Assembly: GCF_963855985.1 (NCBI RefSeq)
Contig: NC_087096.1
Location: 8,184,001 to 8,248,000 of the forward strand
Direction: 5' to 3'
DNA length: 64,000 nucleotides
From: Ostrinia nubilalis
Taxonomy: Eukaryota; Arthropoda; Insecta; Lepidoptera; Crambidae
Under the pieces are notes generated by a model, which had not been told where the DNA came from, ran no database searches, and worked only from the letters and a program-made list of their open reading frames with translations. Below, one piece after another: positions 24,501 through 33,158 of the stretch. The number at the start of each line of letters is the position of its first letter. Position 1 is the stretch's first letter. Made by a program: the position numbers and the translations under genes.

Positions 24501-26683
24501 CTTACTTTATTGGTCTTTTTATCGTTCCTTATGACTGGCAAGTGTTGCATGAAATATGCATTTTTTAAATTTGACTGGCACAGTGGGATGACCTTTGCAT
24601 GACCCATTTCTATGTATTGATTCATGAAGTCATTATAATTTCTATTTAATTGATCATCTTTGGCTAACCTTTTTTCGATGGCATTTAATGTTTTTGATGC
24701 TATAGGAAATGTATTTCCTAGGTCTAGCTGATCTACGGGGACTTTGAGCGGGAGGGACACCTGAAACTCGCTGGTGAGCTGTACCGAGCTTTTAAACTCG
24801 GCTTCGCAGGCATCCTGCTTTGCTGTAACCTCCATTTTCGTTTCAGGGACCATTTCAGTCTCCCAAAACTTTTGTAGGAGGTGATCCACATTGTTGTCAC
24901 ATATAGCATGCAAGGTGACATGGTGACTGGATGCACAAAACTCACTATTGTTTACTTCACCTGACAATATTGAACCAAACTGGGTATCAATAAGATACAA
25001 ATTACTATTTTGCAGCTTGATTTTGCGAGGCAGCAATATTTGGAAGAATATGTCCGCTGACAGCAGAAATGAAATGTCTCCCGGAGTGTCAAAGTCACTA
25101 TCTGCAAGCACCACAGAGTCTGGCAGCTGTATATTTTGCCAGCTTACTTGTTGCTGTGGCAGCTTGGTTGTAATTTGGTCCACTATGGAACAATTAACTT
25201 GGCACTTATAATTATTTTGAAGTGACACAAATTCAGCATTGACAGCTTTTGAGGTTGTTTTGTTTTGTTTCCCCAAGGCTGTGATATTTAAATTGCTATC
25301 AATTAGCGGTAATTGCAATGCTTTTGCTAAGTCAGCTGTCATAAATGACACTTGGCTGCCACTGTCAACTAGTCCCCGGACTACTTTGTGTGATTTGCCA
25401 TCCCGGCAGAGCACTTTGGCCTTGATGGTGGGCAGCAATATTGTGCTAACATTAGAATTACTGTGCATTGATACTTTTTCATTGCAGTGCAAGAGAGTAT
25501 TATGCGATTTGTCCTTGCACTGTTCACATTTGAAGTGAAATTTACATTTATTTGTGTGAGAATTGAAACATATTTTGCATAAATTATTTTGTGAAATGAA
25601 ATTGAGCCTTTCCTCTGGTGAGATGGCTAGAAATTTGTCACATTTGAATAATCTATGTGTTTGCTCACTACAATATTTGCAAGACCACGACTGTGTGGCA
25701 GTTTTGCTTGCATAGTTTGACACTTTAGTTTTGTAAGTGTTATTATTATTGTTGCTCTTACCTTCACTTCTTTGGCTCTCCTCGAAGCTGCTAGCTCTCC
25801 GCTCCACAAAAGCGAAGAAGTCATCCAGTAGGGGCAGCTTTGTGGTGTCACGCTCCGAATGATAGGCTCTGCAAGTAAACTGGTCGACCTTTCGCAACAA
25901 AATGGGTAAAACTATCATGTCCCAGCTGTCGGTCGGTTGTCCTAATGTTTTCAGTGCACCTAAGTGCTGGCGAGCATGTGACACTAACTCTCTTAAGTTG
26001 GTAGCCGCTCCCTTTACTAGTGGATTGAAGTCTAGCAGCTCTTGTACATGGTTAGTGATAATAAGAAACTTATTGTCATATCTATTTCTCAACAATTCAA
26101 GAGCTTTTCCATATGAGTCCCCGGTGACGGGTAATCCTTCGATTAATGACAATGGCTCACCTTTTAAGTATTTTCTAAGATAGAAAAGCTTTTGAATTGC
26201 GGCTAATTTAGAATTATTATCTATCACTGCACTAAAGAGTTCGATGAACGAGTGGTATTTTGTGTAGTCCTTGCCGTCAAACACAGGAATGTCTATTTCT
26301 GGCAGCCTCACGCTGGTAGCGCACGCGTCTGTAGACTGCTGCGCGCCCGATGCTGGAGCCGGCGACGGCGGCTGCGGCGCCAGTAGGCCTCGAAGGCTCG
26401 CCACGATCGCCAAATACCGGTCCTCGAACGCGTCGTTTCCGAAATAGTCTTCATCAAGGGTGTCGTCCAAAGTACTTAATTCGATCAGTAGCTGCTCATG
26501 CCTTGGCAGCACCTCCTGCAGTTGTTGTAGCCGCGCAGATACCACGTCCTTGTTGATTGGCGATTCCAATGTGCGGATAAAATTTTCTGCCTTTGTCAAC
26601 GACGCTTTACACTGTGCGATTTTTCTTATGATACCTTTCCTTGCGTTCTTGTCCACTTCCTTTTCAGCCGAATCGCTATCCAT
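21575..26683 (-). CDS. BEL/Pao Gag-Pol polyprotein
   Basis: A single 1702-aa open frame. Gag part: a helical N-terminus (1-100), then a DUF1759-like segment (about 127-300) and a Cys/His zinc region at 335-400 with CKYCSEQTHRLFKC. An aspartic protease motif VDSGSQVSF lies at about 439-447. The reverse transcriptase has the catalytic YVDD at 850-853, with a Pao-type A17 peptidase-like region around it. RNase H includes YCDASS (about 1025) and LFSDSQVVLCWLKS (about 1099). Integrase: an H-H-C-C zinc segment (about 1339-1372), then catalytic D1404 (GIDFCGPF), D1470 (INCDNAQTF) and E1524 (GGLWEAAVKS). The C-terminus has a DUF5641-like domain with LRFWRRC. No stop or missing catalytic residue is seen. 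The start ATG (26683) lies within the 8-bp duplication made by the hAT insertion. Confidence 0.96.
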   Translation of the reverse strand: MDSDSAEKEVDKNARKGIIRKIAQCKASLTKAENFIRTLESPINKDVVSARLQQLQEVLPRHEQLLIELSTLDDTLDEDYFGNDAFEDRYLAIVASLRGLLAPQPPSPAPASGAQQSTDACATSVRLPEIDIPVFDGKDYTKYHSFIELFSAVIDNNSKLAAIQKLFYLRKYLKGEPLSLIEGLPVTGDSYGKALELLRNRYDNKFLIITNHVQELLDFNPLVKGAATNLRELVSHARQHLGALKTLGQPTDSWDMIVLPILLRKVDQFTCRAYHSERDTTKLPLLDDFFAFVERRASSFEESQRSEGKSNNNNNTYKTKVSNYASKTATQSWSCKYCSEQTHRLFKCDKFLAISPEERLNFISQNNLCKICFNSHTNKCKFHFKCEQCKDKSHNTLLHCNEKVSMHSNSNVSTILLPTIKAKVLCRDGKSHKVVRGLVDSGSQVSFMTADLAKALQLPLIDSNLNITALGKQNKTTSKAVNAEFVSLQNNYKCQVNCSIVDQITTKLPQQQVSWQNIQLPDSVVLADSDFDTPGDISFLLSADIFFQILLPRKIKLQNSNLYLIDTQFGSILSGEVNNSEFCASSHHVTLHAICDNNVDHLLQKFWETEMVPETKMEVTAKQDACEAEFKSSVQLTSEFQVSLPLKVPVDQLDLGNTFPIASKTLNAIEKRLAKDDQLNRNYNDFMNQYIEMGHAKVIPLCQSNLKNAYFMQHLPVIRNDKKTNKVRVVFNGNTKASSQHQSLNDVLLNGPKVQKDLFDILILFRSFKYVMLTDIRHMYRAIKIDPSFRHLQNILWKDENNQRIILQLQTVTYGLKSSSYLATRCLQELADRFGSNMPLAAEVIRTAMYVDDALFGAQTIDEALEVRDQFIDLLGRANLQLHKWAANDDQLLAGIPADKQHFEEHELGNEDLSMKALGVSFNVRDDVFKVSCPIKRVQSWNKRSILSVIGSFFDPLGLAGPIIVRAKEFLQKVWKENLEWDSPIPMSLLKAWLTFYEQLEQVPTISVQRNININNAQVIQLLGYCDASSVAYGCCIYIRVIQGSKVTTTLLCSKSRIAPVKNALTIPKLELNGAVLLAKLYCKVKAIYAKINFNAVHLFSDSQVVLCWLKSSRNNIPAYVKNRINLINSSTTECKWFHIDGASNPADCLSRGCNPQDLPSNTLWWHGPPQLDSLEYEPSPSLASCNHLLCERGPAESEQAACLVVTQEPQLFEKYSLWFTMQRIVAWILRFKFNCLNKHNKIKGNLTVKELLNAQYRIISITQGLYFPSEISKIKNNLPIKSNLKALAPFIDGNGIMRVGGRLQNAPVPYTQKHPIILPNKCHVTNSIIQNEHCVLMHAGITLVLSSLKLKYWIISAGREVKKIINKCLKCYRFKAQAASQFMGSLPSDRVTESHPFDKVGIDFCGPFQVKQSGMRRAVVTKGYTLVIVCFATKAVHLELVSDMTTQTFLAALKRFIGRRGIPAIINCDNAQTFKGADNVLHDLYKLVISKKHQSQVSVAAVEKGITFRYIPSYSPNHGGLWEAAVKSFKFHFKRVVGENKFTYEELTTILSEIEGILNSRPLTPLSSDPADLTALTPGHFLTGRPLICIPEPDLTDIPLNRLRFWRRCTQVKQHFWKAWYSQYLSQLNVRNKWSKQLPDVEEGSLVLLKGDNVPPLQWPMARVTRVFRGSDGRVRVAELKTATGLTRRSINKMCILPIDY

Positions 26684-26699
26684 GGTAGAGATGAAACGG

Positions 26700-26830
26700 A
26701 TATCCGGTAACTATCCGGTAGGCCGGATATCCGGCCTAAATTTACTATCCGGCCGGATACCGGATAGTAATTCACTATCCGGCCGGATACCGGATAGTAA
26801 TTCACTATCCGGCCGGATACCGGATATTAA
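26700..26830. repeat. tandem CCGGATA-rich subterminal repeats
   Basis: The unit CACTATCCGGCCGGATACCG plus GATAGTAATT recurs about three times in tandem. Each unit is itself a palindrome around CCGGCCGG. The opposite end of the element (30902-30988) has similar CCGGATATCCGG runs. Such subterminal arrays are common transposase-binding sites in hAT elements. That role is inferred. Confidence 0.8.
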
Positions 26831-27223
26831 AAAACTACGACAATTTCTTATTAATAAAATGAAATACATTAATCTTTGAGGTAAACATCAATAAAATGGC
26901 TTAATAATAATGACTGCTTTTATTTAAAGTTCAAAAAGTTACAAAAAGCCATATTAAGGCCTTTAAAAAAACTAATTTCTTGTTCTGGGCTATTCACTCT
27001 AATGACGAATACATAAATAGTAAATATCTGTTAAGTCGAAATATTGCCAAATAAAATAGGCGATCTTTTTTTCACTGATGGTCTGATGTCATCATGATGC
27101 AGTTCAGTCAGATTACGCAGCAAGTAAACTAATTTAATTTTCGCTCTATTCAATCACACACTCACGATGGCAACCGAAATCGCCCGAATTGATCTGCCCC
27201 CTAGACAAGTGGCAAAATCTGAC

Positions 27224-27414
27224 TGTTACGAACGGCCTCTTTTGATAGCGTTTATGGTTTACACTTTTATATTTTTCTATATGTCACTTGTCATCTTTCT
27301 GGCTCTTCTATATCCCTGTATCCTGTATCTTCCTTTATTCCTCTTTTTAATATATCGCTTTCCCTTCCTTGAGCCCGGGTATCATTTATCCCTTTTCTAT
27401 CCCAATTCTTAACA
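27224..27414 (+). repeat. 5' LTR of the pol-less element
   Basis: 191 bp, TG..CA ends, matching 30579-30769 closely throughout. The following TTTTTGGTCCTTCTTCCGG is in the primer-binding position; the tRNA was not identified. Confidence 0.9.
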
Positions 27415-27507
27415 TTTTTGGTCCTTCTTCCGGCAAAATTTTTTCCTAACTTTCGCTTACCAGCCATAATCACTCGGGCTCAAAGAAAAGCGCAAAGCCA
27501 GTCGGGT

Positions 27508-28994
27508 ATGGCCGAGGCTACGAAGCCCATTCGGGGCTCCCCTCACGCTGCCGCACCCGACCCCGCACCAGTCGCGACCGCCTCCGCGGCGGCCGCCGAC
27601 GCGGCATCTGTTACAGGATTGTCATCCCGTTCATCGGCCACAGTTCGTGCACGCACCCTCGCCGCGCAGGCTAAGTTTGCTCGCAGAGCTGCCGACGCAG
27701 CGCGAGCGCGCGCGGAAGCGGAACGCGTGCGTGCCGCTGAAGAAAGAGCGCGGTTAGAAGCTGCCGAAGCCGTGGCGAGTGAGCTTGAGCTGCAAGCGGA
27801 ACTCGCCCATATAGAAGCCAGCTTCAGCCGATCTCGCTCCAGTCGTCACAGCACCCGCAATCTTACGGAGTGGTTGGAGGATACGGCGCCTTCAAATCAG
27901 GCATCGTCTACCATCAGGTTTGCCTCTCCGGGCGCGCCTATCTCTGCGTGCCCAGGTAAATCTGCCCTTGCTAACGTGCCTGTTTCAGGACAACCTGGAG
28001 CTGCCACCGGGGATGCGCCTACCTCTGCGCATCCCGGCCGTTCCTTATCTAAGGTTGCTGCGCCCCTTGACCCAACCCTCCTGCCCGCCGGTCCCAGTGT
28101 CTCGGAGTGGTTAGAGGATACGGCCCCTTCAAATCAGGCATCGTCTACCAGCAGGTTTGCCTCTCCGGGCGCGCCTATCTCTGCGTGCCCAGGTAAATCT
28201 GCCCTTGCTAACGTGCCTATTTTAGGACAACCTGGAGCTGCCACCAGGGATGCGCCTACCTCTGCGCATCCCGGCCGTTCCATTTCTATGGTTGCCGCGC
28301 CCCTTGACTCAACCCTCCTGCTCGCCGGTCCCAGTATCCCGCAGGAACACGTGTTACCTGTCCGCACTTTATCTGAACGGTCATCGGTTCTTCGCCATCT
28401 GTAAATAATCATCCATCACAATCTGTAATTATTAAACCAAATTGTAATTATTGTCAACAACAACATTTGATTGACAACTGTCATAAATTTCGTCATCTAG
28501 ACATTATGTCAAAATTGAATTGGGTCCGTAAGGAAAAAGTTTGCACTCGGTGTTTGAAAAAAGGTTTACATACTTATAAGTCTACTAGGAAGTCGTACCT
28601 TCCTCATTTCGGTGTCTCTATCTTGAATCGGCCGGAAAAATTACGCGCTGTCGACGTCCCTTGTGCTCCTTCCAGTCTTAATTCTCCTCCATTATCTGGC
28701 CCAGGTCTGCTATCTTCGCACGATGATTTAATTTTCCGAGTTCGAGAGGATAGAGATTCCTGTTCAATTGCCATCAGGAGGGTTAAGATTGGATCTCAGG
28801 GCAAGGACGCGCGACACTTTTTATGCCGCGATCTTTTCTATTTGCCGTTTCGATCATCTTTAGTGCTGCATGAGGTGCAAAAGCGAGCGCATTTAAAAGG
28901 CATTTGGGTCTCGATTATTCCGGAAGCAACCGCTCTTGTGCCTTCTGAGCTCAAGTTTGTAGATAGTAATTATGTAGATAGAAGTAATCTTTAG
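27508..28994 (+). CDS. Gag-like protein with 79-residue tandem repeats (frameshifted)
   Basis: The frame is open from upstream, and I prefer ATG 27508 (MAEATKPIRGS). First comes an Ala/Pro-rich stretch, then a charged Ala/Arg/Glu coiled coil (about residues 50-120). A 79-residue unit starting EWLEDTAPSNQASST is then repeated twice (237-bp period, at 27867 and 28104). Frame 1 ends at 28404. The next frame is open across 28383-28994 and carries the BEL-type knuckle CNYCQQQHLIDNC followed by KVCTRCLKKG. I read this as one Gag broken by a single-base frameshift near 28380; a programmed shift is possible but I see no clear slip site. A degraded third repeat unit lies near 29870-29960 (WLENTAPLSRAS). 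It lacks a detectable capsid-protease link and all pol domains. Far more GC-rich than its surroundings. Confidence 0.75.
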
Positions 28995-30302
28995 CAAATC
29001 ATACGAGTTTTTGGTTTTATCCGGTATCCCATACCTGATCAGTAGGATTTCACTATTTCTTTTTTGAATATTTGGTTACTAAGGTCAACCAACACATTAT
29101 CCCACTTTCAATTTAATTTCGTGTATTTGTTATGGTTCAGTTCACTCGTTTCCATTAATATTAGAAGTACATATTGTGATTTTTTTGTTTCATTTAGAAA
29201 GACATTAATTTATTAGTCTTCATTTTTAGTTCTCACTTTTTGTTGGAAGTCGAAGAGGTTTCGCCATTAGCAACTTCCATTTGTATATTATAGGTATTTA
29301 CCATTAATTTCCATTATCTCACCTATAATATTTTTGTGTGTACGGATCCGTTCCGTTTCAGCCAATGGCTGCATTTTTTCGTTTCAATAACGATCGCGCA
29401 TCAGTTCATCAGGTGCTTGTAAGGTAGAGCTAATGTGTGTAAACCTTGCACGCTCCTGGCCTTTCAAACTGTGCAATCCTAAGTTTAAATTTATTTTTAA
29501 TCTTTAACTTTGGCTACTCTAGTGTTTTTATTTGTCTTAACTTTTGTAAAGTAAAATTTCGACGTGTGGTTCTGATTTAATACCAAGATGGTTATTGTGG
29601 CTCTCGGTAGTATCTAACTGCTTTTGAAAATTGGATGTACCCTTCTGTCGTCTTGAGTGGAAGTCTTGGATGGAACACATCGAGCTAGTGGATTGCTGAC
29701 GTGTCATGACCACCAACGCCTTGCTCACGGCATACCAATATGGTCGTTGATGAGACTTTGGATACTGAAGCTCCATCGGATTTACTGCTCGCCATCTTCG
29801 GCTATCCAGAAAGGGACCGCTCGTATCCAGTTGAAGCCAATGGTAGCCGCTGCAGCGTTGATACTCTGAAATGGTTGGAGAATACGGCGCCTTTAAGTCG
29901 GGCATCACATATCTACAGCTCTGCCTCTCCGGGCGCGCCTATCTCTGCGTGTCCAGGTAGAGCTGCCGCAGGTTTCCCTCTCCGGGCGCGCCTATCTCTG
30001 TGTGCCCAGGTAGACCTGCTTCTTCAAGTGTACCCGATTTGCAATCTGGAGCTGCCACTGAGGATGCGCCTACCTCTTTGCATCCTGGCCGTTCCTTATC
30101 TAAGGTTGCTGCGCCTCTTCCTTCAACTCTGCTGGACGCTGCTTTATCTACGGTTGCCACGCCTCTTCCTATCTGCACGACGTCTCTTCCTTACTGCACG
30201 ACGCCTCATCTGTTCACCTAACTGCAAGACTCCCCCTGACCCGAAGGCAGCACATTTTGAACCACCACGTCACGTCACAATGTTAGATAAACTTTTAACT
30301 CT
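28995..30302. other. non-coding interior of pol-less element with degraded gag repeat copies
   Basis: No pol motif is present in any frame I read. Segment 29860-30110 repeats the GGCGCGCCTATCTCTGCGTG phrase of the gag repeat unit several times with frame breaks, so it is a decayed continuation of the repeat array. The rest (28995-29800) is AT-rich and featureless. Confidence 0.55.
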
Positions 30303-30578
30303 TTTTGTAGCCCACCTTAAGGCCAGTCGTATCAATCTCTCCCGCTTTCTCTCTTTTTTCTTGATATTTGTATTCTATCATTGTTGAGAGAGAGGGAGAG
30401 ATGTTACGAACGGCCTCTTTTGATAGTTTATGGTTTTATGCTTTTATATTTTTACTTTTGTCATCTTGTCATTTAACTCTTTTGGTAGCCCACCTTAAGG
30501 CCGGTCGTATCAATCTCTCCCGCTCTATCTCTTTTTCTTGATATTCATATTCTATCATTGTTGAGAGAGAGGGAGAGA
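30303..30578 (+). repeat. tandem duplication of pre-LTR region plus LTR start
   Basis: Segment 30303-30400 (TTTGTAGCCCACCTTAAGGC.. to the purine tract) is repeated at 30481-30578. Between them lie 80 bp that begin like the LTR (TGTTACGAACGGCCTCTTTT) and then diverge. The unit is about 178 bp. The result is two polypurine tracts, each followed by an LTR-like start. Confidence 0.8.
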
Positions 30579-30769
30579 TGTTACGAACGGCCTCTTTTGA
30601 TAGCGTTTATGGTTTACACTTTTATATTTTTCTATATGTCACTTGTCATCTTTCTGGCTCTTCTATATCCCTGTATCCTGTATCTTCCTTTATTCCTCTT
30701 TTTAATATATCGCTTTCCCTTCCTTGAGCCCGGGTATCATTTATCCCTTTTCTATCCCAATTCTTAACA
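30579..30769 (+). repeat. 3' LTR of the pol-less element
   Basis: 191 bp, matching 27224-27414 closely. It is preceded by the purine-rich tract and followed by the CTGAC duplication. Confidence 0.9.
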
Positions 30770-31007
30770 CTGACATTCTATTCGGACTAGATTCGATTTT
30801 CGAAAAATGTGACTAGTCTAGTCTATTAATAGACCCACTGATCGCGTTCGAAGCACCTGTGCGGTGCTAAACTCGTCACGACATGCAACGAGACAATGGG
30901 CCAACTATCCGGCCGCCGGATATCCGGCTATCCGGCCTAGCAGCTGGCCGGATATCCGGTATCCGGTATCCGGCCAAACCACTATCCGTTTCATCTCTAA
31001 TCCATGG

Positions 31008-31314
31008 TCATGGCGAAAAATGGCAGGGCGTGGTAATATTTTTTCTCGATGCAAAGTAAAGGGAACCAAAAAATGGCGGCCGGTTATTTTCTTGCAAAGT
31101 TGAATAAAATTGTTCACTTTTGGCTACTGCGACTTGCAAATCAATATGGCACAATAGTGTATTGATTGGCCTTCGATTTATTTATTCTTGTGCAAGTGTA
31201 TGTTCAGCAATATGCAGTGAAATCAGCTTACTTTTCTTGCCGGCCGGCGAAGGTGTGGTTTCGTTGCTCGAAGTTTATTGTCGAAGCTTGTTTATAGAGT
31301 TTCGGCACCATTTA
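31008..31314 (-). other. 5' leader of the BEL element
   Basis: About 300 bp between the 5' LTR and the point of hAT insertion. On the minus strand it starts right after the LTR with the putative primer-binding site TGGTGCCGAAAC and carries no ORF continuing the polyprotein. Before the hAT insertion it ran directly into the ATG at 26683. Confidence 0.75.
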
Positions 31315-31535
31315 TGTTCGTGGAACATACAAATAATAAGATTTTGTACTTTAATCTTGACTTTTATTTATAAAAACACAATATTTACAAAAACCAGTAC
31401 GAGTTGGTGAGAGCGTGATGAGGAAGACAGATATAAAATTTAGTGTTGCCAACATTAACCATAAAAATAAGGCATAGACACATTAGACACATTCAGTATG
31501 AAATTAAGCCGTGTTTACATCTACGGATGTGGACA
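31315..31535 (-). repeat. BEL 5' LTR
   Basis: The 221-bp partner of 21030-21250, followed by the ACTCT duplication and then the last 70 bp of the foldback arm. Confidence 0.93.
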
Positions 31536-32264
31536 ACTCTAATTAGGCTTTTATTGATGGTATACTTGGAATTGCTCTAGGGCCAATGAGGAAGTTGGAG
31601 ACATTCTCTTCGCAAAACCATACGCAAACGCAAAACTCAAGAAGTTCAAGAACCCTGTCGTGGCTAAACGCAATCCGCGAGAGCCATAAAGAAGAAAAAA
31701 AAAAAAAAAAAACCATAAAAAAAAACAATGCCGCAATACTGTGAGTCACGATAAAGTGTACTTATGAATTAAGGTAAAAAAACTAGACCTATTTATATCG
31801 ACAAAAAAGAGGTCAAAAAATTTTGGAGATTTTTTTTTAATTTTTTATAGATTTTTTTTTCTTTCAATTACTTATTGTAAAGAAAACGTAATAACTTTAA
31901 AAGTAAGAGGTATATCCTGATAAAATAAAAACAGTTATAATGCTAAATGCGCGCCCGGAGAGGCTTAGCTCAAACGATCATAGCAAATGTTGTGATAGGG
32001 ATAGAGACATGCGATTTTTGGTTTTACAAAAGTAATACGATAAAGAATAATAAAAAGTAATAAAAACCACCTGTTATAGGGGCATTTTTTGGAGAAATTT
32101 ATCAAATAACCAAAAAAATACGAATTCTTAAGCAGATTTTTTTCAAAAAGTATCATTTTTTATTTTGTTGACATTTTCTGGGTATTTTATGTATTTTTTT
32201 AGTATCGTCTGTTATTTAGCATTATTACTGTTTTTATTTTATCAGGATATACCTCATAATTTAA

Positions 32265-33158
32265 CCCTACGATGGTAACATACTTTAAATGAACACGCAT
32301 AGTAACAAGGGTGCCACGTCACCTAATGATAATAAAATGAACAAAAAACGTTTGTTTTATGAAAAATATAACTTATTATTCTTGAAACAAACAAAAAGAA
32401 CTCTTTTCTTGAAATAAATCAATAACTACATTAAATAAGATTTAAAAAATATATGTTTTTGGCAACTTAAACACATTACAGACAAAATTTCACACAATGT
32501 TCAGGGCACGCAGGTCTATTGCAATCCGAACAGAAAATCTTCACTTTTTAGTCATTCTTTCGAGGACACAATGCACATCGAGCAAGTTTTTGCAATTTGA
32601 CAGGGAGTCTCATGTGCGGTGTTCGTTCTGGTTAATGATGGCACGGCAGCAGTCCAAACAACCATTCTTACCTCTCAAAACACTCACTTGAAGCTGTGAC
32701 AAACGCACATCATCTTCGCCTGAACCGGAAATAATGTCACCTTGTTCGAAATGCACCTAGACGCTATCTTCATTTATAAAATCCCCCTCCGCCTCTAATG
32801 GCTCTGTTTCACTCTCATCATCCTCAGCCATATTATTTAACTAACGCTCAAGCTTTTTATAATTAAGAATCGCCATAATTAAATGAAAATAGCTTATAAA
32901 ATAATTCGCGACAAAATAAAAATACCTACGTAAATAGTAACAGGGGTGACGCAACAACCCACACATGCCTGAAGATAGAAATTGGACGTGTTGCTGCTCT
33001 TACCACACAACAGCCAACAGCTACTGATGAGTGATGATGACTCTCGGTAAGACAAAAGAATGCACAAAATTGTAGAACGATACAGCAAATATGTATCAAT
33101 AAATCAGCGCATGATTGCTCGCGTGGGGTGTTGGGGCACCCCTGTTACCATCCTAGGG
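32265..33158 (-). mobile_element. piggyBac-type deletion derivative (894 bp)
   Basis: Terminal repeats CCCTACGATGGTAACA and TGTTACCATCCTAGGG (one mismatch) are bounded by TTAA on both sides (32261-32264 and 33159-33162), as in piggyBac elements. The interior keeps only the two ends of a transposase gene. Confidence 0.9.
32476..32831 (-). pseudogene. piggyBac transposase remnant (N-terminus and C-terminal zinc motif)
   Basis: From ATG 32831 the minus strand reads an acidic start (MAEDDESETEPLEAEG), typical of piggyBac N-termini. After stops and frameshifts it closes with CALCPRKND..KVKIFCSDCNRPACPEHC, the Cys/His domain at the C-terminus of this family. The catalytic core is missing, so it is an internally deleted, non-functional copy. 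Confidence 0.8.

Larger units (their letters stand above)
27224..30769 (+). mobile_element. pol-less BEL-like LTR retrotransposon
   Basis: Two 191-bp LTRs (27224-27414 and 30579-30769), TGTTACGAACGG..TTCTTAACA, are flanked by CTGAC (27219-27223 and 30770-30774). The uninterrupted target is visible at about 56218-56225 in the second hAT copy. A polypurine tract GAGAGAGAGGGAGAGA precedes the 3' LTR. The interior encodes only a Gag-like protein with a BEL-type zinc knuckle and has no protease, RT or integrase. It must borrow these from a relative. Confidence 0.9.
26686..30999. mobile_element. hAT-like non-autonomous element (copy A), itself interrupted
   Basis: The ends TAGAGATGAAACGGATA and ..ATCCGTTTCATCTCTA are inverted, and ATCCATGG occurs outside both (26678-26685 and 31000-31007). 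The 8-bp duplication supports hAT. Just inside, tandem phrases CTATCCGGCCGGATACCGGA repeat in both orientations. A 3.5-kb LTR element (27224-30769) splits it; without that it is about 760 bp. A second copy lies at 55649-56439. No transposase frame. Confidence 0.88.
21030..31535 (-). mobile_element. BEL/Pao LTR retrotransposon, interrupted by a hAT-like element
   Basis: Two 221-bp LTRs (21030-21250 and 31315-31535) read TG..CA on the minus strand and look identical. ACTCT lies directly outside both (21025-21029 and 31536-31540), a 5-bp target-site duplication. The 5' LTR is the high-coordinate one. Just inside it TGGTGCCGAAAC is placed as a primer-binding site. Just inside the 3' LTR CCCGGGAGAA is a short polypurine stretch. 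The 1702-codon polyprotein (26683-21575) is open. A hAT-like element at 26686-30999 separates it from the 5' leader. Without that insertion the element is about 6.2 kb. Confidence 0.95.
15795..31610. mobile_element. foldback DNA element with 808-bp arms, interrupted by a BEL retrotransposon
   Basis: The left arm is 15795-16602. The right arm is its reverse complement, found in two parts, 20292-21029 and 31541-31610, because a BEL/Pao element sits between them. The two arms have exactly equal length (808 bp) and look almost identical where I compared them. CGCAAAAC occurs directly outside both ends (15787-15794 and 31611-31618), an 8-bp target-site duplication. Without the BEL insertion the element is about 5.3 kb. 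The 3.7-kb interior holds small MITEs and no transposase I recognise. An 8-bp duplication fits hAT, P or foldback types, and I cannot choose between them. Confidence 0.85.
10169..31710 (+). mobile_element. I-group non-LTR retrotransposon (LINE), interrupted by a nested foldback element
   Basis: The 5' end is near 10169, after AACCATAAAAAA (10157-10168). The same 12 bases follow the poly-A tail at 31711-31722, a target-site duplication typical of LINE integration. The element has two open ORFs (10359-11933 and 11887-15606). Its 3' UTR runs to 15786-15794, where a foldback element (15795-31610) is inserted with an 8-bp duplication CGCAAAAC. The UTR resumes at 31619 and ends in poly-A at 31695-31712. 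Without the insertion the element is about 5.7 kb. The C-terminal RNase H in ORF2 and CCHC knuckles in ORF1 point to the I superfamily. Exact clade not determined. Confidence 0.88.

Noticed and set aside
29537..30387. ORFs on both strands near the end of the pol-less element
   Set aside because: They read through decayed gag repeats in the wrong frame; no conserved domain.
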